Below, in pieces: positions 1 to 4,502 of a stretch of DNA of 6,195 nt. Under the pieces are notes generated by a model. The model ran no database searches. It had not been told where the DNA came from and saw nothing but the letters and a program-made list of their open reading frames with translations. The stretch lies in the NCBI GenBank assembly GCA_946409145.1, contig CAMJVA010000097.1, forward strand, positions 1-6,195. Reading direction: 5' to 3'. Each line of letters begins with the position of its first letter. Position 1 is the first letter of the stretch. The position numbers and the translations under genes are program-made. Source of the DNA: an uncultured Enterococcus sp. Lineage in GTDB: Bacteria > Bacillota > Bacilli > Lactobacillales > Enterococcaceae.

Positions 1-1
1 A

Positions 2-412
2 AACATTGTGGCTCAAGGGAAAAATATTATTTTAGCCATGAATGAGCAAAAAGTTAAAACGCTTATTTGGATTTCTACTTTAGGAATTTATGACGAAGTT
101 CCAGGGAATTTTGGAAAATGGAATCACAAAATGCTTGATGGAACTTATCTAGACACTTATAGTCAAGCGGCTAAAGTAATTGAAAATAGTTCCTTAAACT
201 GGACGATTATTCGTCCTGCTTGGTTAACGGATAAAGATGAAGTGGATTACGAGCTCACTGAAAAAGGGGAAGCATTTAAAGGGACGGAAGTTTCAAGAAA
301 AAGTATCGCCGATTTAGTTATAAAAATCATTGAAAATCCAGAAAACTACACTCATCATTCCCTAGGAGTCAATAAAGAAAACACAGATGGCGACAAACCA
401 AGTTGGTATTAA
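2..412 (+). CDS. NAD(P)H-binding protein, atypical short-chain dehydrogenase family (5'-truncated by the window)
   Basis: The reading frame is open to the left edge and lacks a glycine-rich dinucleotide-binding start, so this is the C-terminal part (about 136 residues) of a protein that in this family is usually a little over 200 residues. The GTG at position 8 has no ribosome site visible and is not taken as a start. Visible family marks are a strand ending in WISTLGIYDEVPG, a YSQAAKVIE segment in the position of the SDR Tyr-xxx-Lys pair, the strand WTIIRPAWLTD, and the segment GTEVSRKSIADLV before a last helix. These fit the NAD(P)-binding-10 / atypical SDR (NmrA-like, YwnB-like) group of cytosolic proteins. 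Members bind NAD(P)H and are often linked to redox or quinone stress, but the substrate cannot be read from sequence. It ends just before a strong terminator, so it is the last gene of its transcript. Confidence 0.85.
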   Translation, partial: NIVAQGKNIILAMNEQKVKTLIWISTLGIYDEVPGNFGKWNHKMLDGTYLDTYSQAAKVIENSSLNWTIIRPAWLTDKDEVDYELTEKGEAFKGTEVSRKSIADLVIKIIENPENYTHHSLGVNKENTDGDKPSWY

Positions 413-417
413 AATAA

Positions 418-468
418 GTCACACAGAGAAAATTTTTATATTTTTCTCTGTGTGACGTTATTTTTTTT
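418..468 (+). terminator. Strong rho-independent terminator of the SDR gene
   Basis: A perfect 15-bp stem pairs 418-432 (GTCACACAGAGAAAA) with 442-456, closes a 9-nt loop, and is followed by GTTA and a run of eight T at 461-468. It lies 5 nt after the stop codon of the SDR-type gene. Confidence 0.93.
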
Positions 469-653
469 ATGCCAAAAATAATAAATCAGGGATAAAAAAA
501 CAAAAAAGCGTTATAAAAAAAGAAATTGATGATAATTTTTTAACAATTAAATTAAATTGTTTATGTTTTTTAATTTATTTGTTTTTATTTCTTGTAAATC
601 TTGCTAAACTGGTTTTGTAAAAGTGCTACGTCGCTAAGAAAGGGGTTTTTCAG
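469..653 (+). promoter_or_regulatory. AT-rich gap with a weak candidate promoter for the small membrane protein
   Basis: No open reading frame of note lies here; the stretch is made largely of A and T runs. A weak promoter candidate is TTGTAA (592-597) and TGTAAA (616-621) with an 18-nt spacer; each hexamer matches four of six consensus bases. A possible hairpin pairs AACAAT (542-547) with ATTGTT (556-561), but in such AT-rich DNA this can occur by chance. A plausible ribosome site AAGGGG (640-645) lies 8 nt before the ATG at 654. Confidence 0.3.
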
Positions 654-857
654 ATGAAACTACTTCTTTTTTTTCTACTTGCTTCTGTCGCTACTTTTGG
701 TAAAGGCATGATTAACTTGTTATTAATGGAGCTAACCACCCCTTACGAAGAGCTGTTTTTTTTCAAGATGATCACAGCTATAGGTCTTTGTGGCGCCATT
801 TTCTTTAGCTATCTGATTATGTTGAAGAAAAACAAACGTCAAAGTAAAGAAAACTAA
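654..857 (+). CDS. Small hypothetical membrane protein, two predicted helices
   Basis: A 67-residue protein I do not recognise. Residues 1-26 form a hydrophobic segment (MKLLLFFLLASVATFGKG, then INLLLMEL), residues 27-38 a short polar stretch (TTPYEELFFFKM), residues 40-57 a second hydrophobic helix (TAIGLCGAIFFSYLIML), and the tail KKNKRQSKEN is strongly basic. By the positive-inside rule the C-terminus should be cytoplasmic, giving a helical hairpin. A ribosome site AAGGGG precedes the ATG by 8 nt, and a terminator starts 20 nt after the stop, so it looks like a single-gene transcript. These flanking signals support a real gene. No enzymatic motif is visible and its function is unknown; it could be an accessory or stress-linked small membrane protein. 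Confidence 0.62.
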   Translation: MKLLLFFLLASVATFGKGMINLLLMELTTPYEELFFFKMITAIGLCGAIFFSYLIMLKKNKRQSKEN

Positions 858-877
858 GAAACAGACACTAAAAAAAT

Positions 878-910
878 AAGCGTCTCCTTTTCTAGGAGGC
901 GCTTGTTTTT
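878..910 (+). terminator. Rho-independent terminator after the small membrane protein
   Basis: The stem AAGCGTCTCCT (878-888) pairs with AGGAGGCGCTT (894-904) over 11 bp with one G-U pair and a 5-nt loop, followed by GTTTTT. Upstream lies a run of A (871-876), so it could also stop transcription on the minus strand. Confidence 0.88.
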
Positions 911-942
911 AACTTAAAAAGAAAGCTAGATCTTTTTAAGTT
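911..942. repeat. 12-bp perfect inverted repeat upstream of the epimerase promoter
   Basis: AACTTAAAAAGA (911-922) is the exact reverse complement of TCTTTTTAAGTT (931-942), with 8 nt between. No T tract follows on either strand, so it is not a typical terminator. It abuts the first operator palindrome (941-955) and its arms contain ACTTAAA and TTTAAGT, which resemble the half-sites of that operator. It may be an auxiliary regulator site or a chance AT-rich palindrome. Confidence 0.55.
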
Positions 943-967
943 TACTTTAAGTAAAAGGTGCTATACT
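941..967 (+). promoter_or_regulatory. Candidate promoter of the epimerase-arginase operon
   Basis: The -10 box is TATACT (962-967). The best -35 candidate is TTTACT (941-946), four of six consensus bases, but the spacer is only 15 nt. Transcription would start near 974, giving a leader of about 30 nt. A ribosome site AAAGGAG (985-991) lies 11 nt before the ATG at 1003. The weak -35 and short spacer would suit a promoter that depends on a regulator. Confidence 0.6.
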
Positions 968-976
968 TAAAGTAAT
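941..976. promoter_or_regulatory. Tandem palindromic operator overlapping the promoter
   Basis: Site 1 is TTTACTTTAAGTAAA (941-955), a perfect 7+1+7 palindrome. Site 2 is TATACTTAAAGTAAT (962-976), identical at 12 of 15 positions, with a perfect 11-nt palindromic core. The centres (948 and 969) are 21 bp apart, two turns of the helix, so two dimers would bind the same face. Site 1 covers the -35 region and site 2 covers the -10 box, the usual arrangement for repression. The shape fits a winged-helix dimer (MarR- or HxlR-like), but the regulator is not identified and no such gene is in the window. Confidence 0.68.
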
Positions 977-1002
977 TCATCAATAAAGGAGCTAATAATT
1001 TT

Positions 1003-1890
1003 ATGCAGACGATTGAAAATGATCAGTTTTTAGTGGAAATTAACGAGCTAGGAGCCACCTTACACCGAATTTATGACAAAAAGAAAAAAATTGATTACTT
1101 ATGGGATGGCAATCCTAGTGTTTGGCCAAAACAAGCACCTAATCTTTTCCCTTCTATTGGAAAAACCATGGACGATCATTATTTAATTGATGGAAAAACT
1201 TATGAAATGCCACATCATGGTTTTGTAACGGAAGAAACTTTTTTACCAGAAAAAAATACTGAAAATCGCATTGCTTATTCTTTAAAGGCAAACGAAAGAA
1301 CGAAAGGTTTCTTTCCATTTGATTTTAAATTAACGATTACTTACGAATTAGTAAACAATACCCTCCGCTTAGAACATTTAGTGGAAAATAAAGGAGACGA
1401 TTTTACTTTTTCTTTAGGGGCACATCCTGGATTTAACGTACCGATTAATGGGACAGGTACCTTTACTGATTATTATTTAACCTTTAACAAGGGTGAAAAA
1501 TTAACCCAACACGAAATTGCTTTTCACGATACTTTCCCTTATCGCACAGGAAAAATTATTCCAGTGGAAGATTTTAAAGAAGGAAAATTACCTTTAACCC
1601 ACGAATTTTTCACTAAGGGCTTGGTTATTTTAGATGAAAGCAATCATTTAAATGAAGTCACTTTACAAAGCAAAGCAGATGAACACAAAATCACTCTTTC
1701 TTTCCCTGATTTTCCACAGCTTTGTCTTTGGACAAAAGATATTCCTGAAGCTAGTTTCTTATGCTTAGAACCTTTTTACGGCATGCCTGATGTTTACGGA
1801 AAAGAAATAGATCTTTTTGAAAAACCTGGAAATTGTTTCTTAAAAGGGAACTCAAGTCGTTCCTTTAACACAACCATTACTTTTGAATAG
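1003..1890 (+). CDS. Aldose 1-epimerase family protein, LacX-like
   Basis: A 295-residue cytosolic protein of the galactose mutarotase superfamily, matching the LacX subgroup in length. Mutarotases interconvert alpha and beta anomers of hexoses. Visible motifs are NELGATLHRIYD (14-25) at the start of the beta-sandwich, WPKQAPNLFPSIGK (41-54), the substrate-loop MPHHGFV (69-75), GAHPGFNVP (139-147) with the expected catalytic acid His141, and LCLEPFYGMPD (253-263) with the expected catalytic base Glu256. The catalytic set looks complete. There are no lac or gal genes beside it, so the natural sugar is unknown; LacX-type proteins are often found away from sugar operons. It is the first gene of a two-gene operon: its TAG stop lies in the ribosome site of the arginase-family gene. 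The start ATG is the only good one, with AAAGGAG 11 nt upstream, and is probably controlled by the tandem operator at 941-976. Confidence 0.93.
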   Translation: MQTIENDQFLVEINELGATLHRIYDKKKKIDYLWDGNPSVWPKQAPNLFPSIGKTMDDHYLIDGKTYEMPHHGFVTEETFLPEKNTENRIAYSLKANERTKGFFPFDFKLTITYELVNNTLRLEHLVENKGDDFTFSLGAHPGFNVPINGTGTFTDYYLTFNKGEKLTQHEIAFHDTFPYRTGKIIPVEDFKEGKLPLTHEFFTKGLVILDESNHLNEVTLQSKADEHKITLSFPDFPQLCLWTKDIPEASFLCLEPFYGMPDVYGKEIDLFEKPGNCFLKGNSSRSFNTTITFE

Positions 1891-1893
1891 GAG
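1888..1893 (+). promoter_or_regulatory. Ribosome site overlapping the upstream stop codon; fixes the arginase start
   Basis: TAGGAG contains the TAG stop of the epimerase gene and lies 7 nt before the ATG at 1901. This favours 1901 over the in-frame TTG at 1883, which lies inside the epimerase gene with no ribosome site, and suggests translational coupling of the two genes. Confidence 0.85.
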
Positions 1894-1900
1894 AATAAAT

Positions 1901-2746
1901 ATGTTTAAAACAGTAGCCTCTAACCTTTATCTTGGTGCCAATAATCCTGGAATTAAAGAGGGAATTGCAACGATTGAAAAAGCAGGAATTTTTTCTGATG
2001 TTCCTTTTGTAAAAGTTCCAGAAGTTTTACTTGGAACAAAAGACGAAAATCCAAAAATGTTGTACTACACGGATGTTTATGATCATTTGAAAAAATTAGC
2101 CGCTCTTTATGAAGAAATTCCTGAAAAAAAATTATTAGTAGGTGGCGATCACGCTATTGGAATTGTCACAGCCGCCCACTCTTTAAATGAAAATGACCAT
2201 CTTGGAGTGGTTTGGGTAGATGCTCACGCTGATATTAACACAGACGACATTACTAACAGTGGACATATTCACGGAATGCCTGTTGCCGCCCTTTTGGGAC
2301 TGGGTGATAAAGCTTTAGCCAACTTTGTCAAAAAAGGTCGCCAGTTAAAACCAGAAAATCTTGTTTACATTGGTTTACGTGATGTGGAACCAGAAGAACA
2401 AAAACTCTTAGATGAAATGAATATTTTACATTATCCTTACGAAAAAGTTGTCAACATGGGACTAGAAAATGTCTTAAAAGAAATTAATGACCATTTTGCG
2501 AAAAATAATGTTACTAAAATTCACGTTTCTTACGATTTAGATTCTGCTGACCCTACTTTAGTACCAGGAGTAACGACACCTGTTCCAGGAGGATTTAATC
2601 TTTCTGAAACCAAAGAAATTTTAAATAATTTCTATGACCACTATGAGGTTGTTAACATGGACATTGTGGAATTTAATCCACAAAATGATCAAGAGGACAA
2701 AACCTTGAACTTCTTTAAAGAAATTTATCAAAATGTGAGAATTTAA
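1901..2746 (+). CDS. Arginase-family ureohydrolase
   Basis: A 281-residue enzyme of the ureohydrolase superfamily (arginase, agmatinase, formimidoylglutamase), which hydrolyse guanidino or formimino groups with two Mn ions. All metal ligands are present: His84 in GGDHAIG, Asp107/His109/Asp111 in DAHAD, Asp212 and Asp214 in SYDLDSADP. His124 in SGHIHGMP matches the catalytic His of arginase, and Glu257 in DIVEFNP the guanidino-binding Glu. Asn113 and Ser120 keep the spacing of the arginase residues that hold the substrate carboxylate, and the TTPVPGG segment is arginase-like, so arginase (RocF type) is the best call. Two changes stand out: SGH where arginases have SGN, and Glu163 (IGLRDVEP) where mammalian arginase has the Asp that binds the amino group. 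No rocD, rocA, arc or hut genes are adjacent. It is the second gene of the epimerase operon. Substrate is inferred, not shown. Confidence 0.88.
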   Translation: MFKTVASNLYLGANNPGIKEGIATIEKAGIFSDVPFVKVPEVLLGTKDENPKMLYYTDVYDHLKKLAALYEEIPEKKLLVGGDHAIGIVTAAHSLNENDHLGVVWVDAHADINTDDITNSGHIHGMPVAALLGLGDKALANFVKKGRQLKPENLVYIGLRDVEPEEQKLLDEMNILHYPYEKVVNMGLENVLKEINDHFAKNNVTKIHVSYDLDSADPTLVPGVTTPVPGGFNLSETKEILNNFYDHYEVVNMDIVEFNPQNDQEDKTLNFFKEIYQNVRI

Positions 2747-2757
2747 TTCTCGATGAA

Positions 2758-2790
2758 AAAAAGGTGAAGCTTTCACGGCTTCACCTTTTT
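2758..2790. terminator. Bidirectional terminator between convergent genes
   Basis: A perfect 13-bp stem pairs AAAAAGGTGAAGC (2758-2770) with 2778-2790 across a 7-nt loop. The A-rich left arm and T-rich right arm let it work on both strands. It serves the arginase-family gene (stop at 2746) and the minus-strand gene, whose stop codon lies one base beyond the stem. Confidence 0.93.
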
Positions 2791-2791
2791 A

Positions 2792-3196
2792 TTATTCTGT
2801 TAATTCAAAATCGTAAGCTGGAATCCCGAAGAAATCTGTTAATAAAGCATTGGTGTTATCCCACACTTCTTTTAAGCTGCATTCTTCTTTTTTAATAGGG
2901 AATTTTTTCGCTCCCTTAGCAAAAGTAGTTTTAAAACTATCTTCTGATACTTGAACGGCGTCTTTACCTTTTTCTAAAAAGACTGCTTCTTCACCAATTC
3001 CCACAGGTTCAACTTTTTCCCGCCAGCCATTTTTCAAGGCGATAGCTTGGGTTAAATGAACGGCATCAAGTTGATCCGATGTGGCTTGGGTGCCATCTGG
3101 AAAATTAATCGTATACGTGACACAATTTAGCAAACCACAAGCATTACAGCCACCTTCAACTAAGAAAAATTTACTTTCAATATTTATTTTATTCAT
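2792..3196 (-). CDS. Uncharacterised protein with an N-terminal CxxCGxxxxC cluster
   Basis: A 134-residue, probably cytosolic protein that I do not recognise. There is no signal peptide or membrane helix. The N-terminal strand KFFLVEGGC leads into CNACGLLNC, giving Cys17, Cys20 and Cys25; a fourth cysteine, Cys106, lies in KKEECSLKE. Four cysteines in this arrangement could bind zinc or an iron-sulfur cluster, or act in thiol chemistry; this is inference. The segment CVTYTINFPDGTQATSD looks like a beta hairpin, followed by a helix (LDAVHLTQAIALKNGW) and an acidic C-terminus. The ATG at 3196 is preferred over the GTG codon just before it (3197-3199), because AAGGAG (3205-3210) sits 8 nt from the ATG but only 5 nt from the GTG. 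It is a single-gene unit, convergent with the arginase gene and divergent from the PanE-type gene. Confidence 0.85.
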   Translation of the reverse strand: MNKINIESKFFLVEGGCNACGLLNCVTYTINFPDGTQATSDQLDAVHLTQAIALKNGWREKVEPVGIGEEAVFLEKGKDAVQVSEDSFKTTFAKGAKKFPIKKEECSLKEVWDNTNALLTDFFGIPAYDFELTE

Positions 3197-3204
3197 CACA
3201 ATCG

Positions 3205-3232
3205 CTCCTTTTTCATCGCCTCAAGTATAGCA
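3205..3232 (-). promoter_or_regulatory. Extended -10 promoter and ribosome site of the minus-strand gene
   Basis: Read on the minus strand, TGCTATACT (3232 down to 3224) is an extended -10 box (TGn before TATACT). No convincing -35 is seen 16-18 nt upstream, as is common for extended -10 promoters. AAGGAG follows at 3210-3205. The leader would be about 20 nt. The same GTGCTATACTT string occurs at the epimerase promoter. Confidence 0.68.
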
Positions 3233-3370
3233 CAATTTTTGATGAAAAGAAGCGAAAAAATCATCGTTTTTTTAATAAGTAGTATTCTAAATTTTTTTAA
3301 AAAAAACCGCTTTTCTTTTTTTCCAAAAGTTAAAAAGTGTTTTTTACTCTCTTTCTTTTTAGCTTTTGTT

Positions 3371-3389
3371 TATAATAAGAAAGAAAGGA
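3371..3389 (+). promoter_or_regulatory. -10 box and ribosome site that fix the PanE start
   Basis: A perfect TATAAT (3371-3376) is followed by AAAGGA (3384-3389), 8 nt before the ATG at 3398. The -35 region is an unconvincing T-rich run. Transcription would begin around 3383, leaving a leader of only about 15 nt that is little more than the ribosome site. This rules out a start upstream of about 3383. Confidence 0.65.
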
Positions 3390-3397
3390 TGATGATT

Positions 3398-4351
3398 ATG
3401 AGAATTGCCATAGCAGGAGCTGGAGCCATGGGCAGTCGTTTTGCCCTAATGTTAAAAAAAACCGATAATGAACTTATTTTAATCGACCAATGGAAAGAAC
3501 ACGTAGAAAAAATTCGACACTCTGGTTTAAAAGCGGATTTTAATGGAAAAGAAGTGATAGAAAACTTTGACATTTTTACTCCAGAGGAATTAACAGACCA
3601 ACATCAAGCCATTGATTTAGTCATTGTCTTCACTAAATCCAACCAATTAGAAAAAATGTTTCAAGCGATTACTCCACTTTTAACTGAAAACACCCACGTT
3701 TTAAGCCTTCTTAATGGTTTAGGCCACACAGAAGTTTTAGAAAAATTTGTTCCTAAGAAAAATATTTTAGTTGGTGTTACTATGTGGTCAGCAGGTCTTT
3801 TAGGTCCTGGAGAAGTGGTTTTAACAGGTAGTGGCAGTATTTTATTACAAAATATTGCTCCTCAAGGAGAAAGTTTTGCCAAAAAAGTTGTCCAAGTATT
3901 TAATGAAGGAAATCTTTTTGCTAGTTACAGCGAAAATGTCACCTATAGTATTTGGGAAAAAGCTTGCGTTAACGGTACATTAAACGCTTTATGTACTCTT
4001 TTGGAATGTAATATTGGAGATTTAGGAAAATTACCTACCACCCATGAGATGATTAAAAATATTTTAGCGGAATTTGCCTTAGTTGCAGAAAAAGAAAATG
4101 TTTCTTTAAATCAAGAAGAAGTTTTCCAAAAAATTATAGCTACTTTTGATCCTTCCGTTGCCGGGGATCACTTCCCTTCCATGTATCAAGATTTAATTTT
4201 ACATCATCGGAAAACAGAAATTGACTATATTAACGGCGCCGTGATGAAAATGGGAGAAAAACATCACTTGCCTGTACCTTACTGCACTCTTTTAACTCAA
4301 TTAATTCATGGAAAAGAAGCGTTATTAATGGATGAAGCCATTAAAAATTAA
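3398..4351 (+). CDS. panE: Ketopantoate reductase family protein (2-dehydropantoate 2-reductase, PanE type)
   Basis: A 317-residue NAD(P)H-dependent reductase of usual family length. PanE reduces 2-dehydropantoate to pantoate in coenzyme A synthesis. The N-terminal Rossmann fold shows GAGAMG (7-12). LLNGLG (104-109) carries Asn106; WEKACVNG (186-193) carries the expected catalytic Lys188 and Asn192; SMYQDL (261-266) and the segment RKTEIDYINGAV (271-282) with Glu274 mark the C-terminal ApbA domain. I start it at 3398, the ATG that begins directly with the dinucleotide fold and has AAAGGA 8 nt upstream; the frame is open back to 3239, but that part is low-complexity promoter DNA. There are no panB or panC genes nearby. 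In Lactococcus a PanE-family protein is a D-2-hydroxyacid dehydrogenase for branched-chain 2-keto acids, so that role is a real alternative. Single-gene unit. Confidence 0.9.
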   Translation: MRIAIAGAGAMGSRFALMLKKTDNELILIDQWKEHVEKIRHSGLKADFNGKEVIENFDIFTPEELTDQHQAIDLVIVFTKSNQLEKMFQAITPLLTENTHVLSLLNGLGHTEVLEKFVPKKNILVGVTMWSAGLLGPGEVVLTGSGSILLQNIAPQGESFAKKVVQVFNEGNLFASYSENVTYSIWEKACVNGTLNALCTLLECNIGDLGKLPTTHEMIKNILAEFALVAEKENVSLNQEEVFQKIIATFDPSVAGDHFPSMYQDLILHHRKTEIDYINGAVMKMGEKHHLPVPYCTLLTQLIHGKEALLMDEAIKN

Positions 4352-4368
4352 TGCCAGCTTTCTCTTTA

Positions 4369-4416
4369 AAAGATGGTCCACTACCTAAAAAAAGGTTGGA
4401 TCATCTTTCTTTTTTT
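4369..4416 (+). terminator. Rho-independent terminator of the PanE-type gene
   Basis: AAAGATGGTCCA (4369-4380) pairs with TGGATCATCTTT (4397-4408, one G-U pair). After a 2-nt bulge, ACCT (4383-4386) pairs with AGGT (4393-4396) around a 6-A loop. A C and seven T (4410-4416) follow. Confidence 0.9.
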
Positions 4417-4442
4417 CGGAAATTTAATCGTTTTTCCTAAAC

Positions 4443-4496
4443 TATAATGACTTTTTTTCTCTCTTGGGCTATGATTAAATTAGACCCTAAAGGAGG
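4443..4496 (+). promoter_or_regulatory. Promoter(s) and ribosome site of the Mga-like regulator
   Basis: The best promoter is ATGACT (4447-4452) and TATGAT (4470-4475) with a 17-nt spacer, four and five consensus matches; it gives a leader of about 20 nt. An overlapping perfect TATAAT (4443-4448) could be a second -10 box but has no good -35. A near-consensus ribosome site AAAGGAGG (4489-4496) lies 6 nt before the ATG at 4503. Confidence 0.58.
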
Positions 4497-4502
4497 ATCC
4501 CT

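Noticed and set aside
8..10. GTG as a true start of the SDR-type protein
   Set aside because: The frame stays open to the window edge and the expected N-terminal nucleotide-binding half is missing, so the gene must begin outside the window.
510..561. Overlapping AT-rich hairpins in the leader of the small membrane protein, read as a riboswitch
   Set aside because: Stems are short and nearly all A-T, they overlap each other, and no known aptamer motif is visible; chance folding is likely.
1883..1900. TTG start upstream of the arginase-family gene
   Set aside because: It lies inside the end of the epimerase gene with no ribosome site, while ATG 1901 has TAGGAG 7 nt upstream.
3197..3199. GTG start for the minus-strand cysteine protein
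   Set aside because: Only 5 nt from the AAGGAG; the adjacent ATG at 3196-3194 has better spacing and is the stronger codon.
3292..3306. TTTTTTT-AAAAAAAA palindrome as a terminator between the divergent genes
   Set aside because: It has no loop or GC content and lies upstream of both genes, where no terminator is needed. It is more likely AT-rich promoter DNA.
3239..3397. 53-codon in-frame extension upstream of the PanE start
   Set aside because: It is composed of T/A runs, includes the TATAAT box and the ribosome site, and adds residues before the conserved dinucleotide-binding motif. The start at 3398 explains everything.
3370..3573. 67-codon minus-strand frame opposite the PanE N-terminus
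   Set aside because: It lies antisense to the Rossmann-fold start of a well-supported gene, has no ribosome site that stands out, and its sequence is explained as the shadow of that gene.
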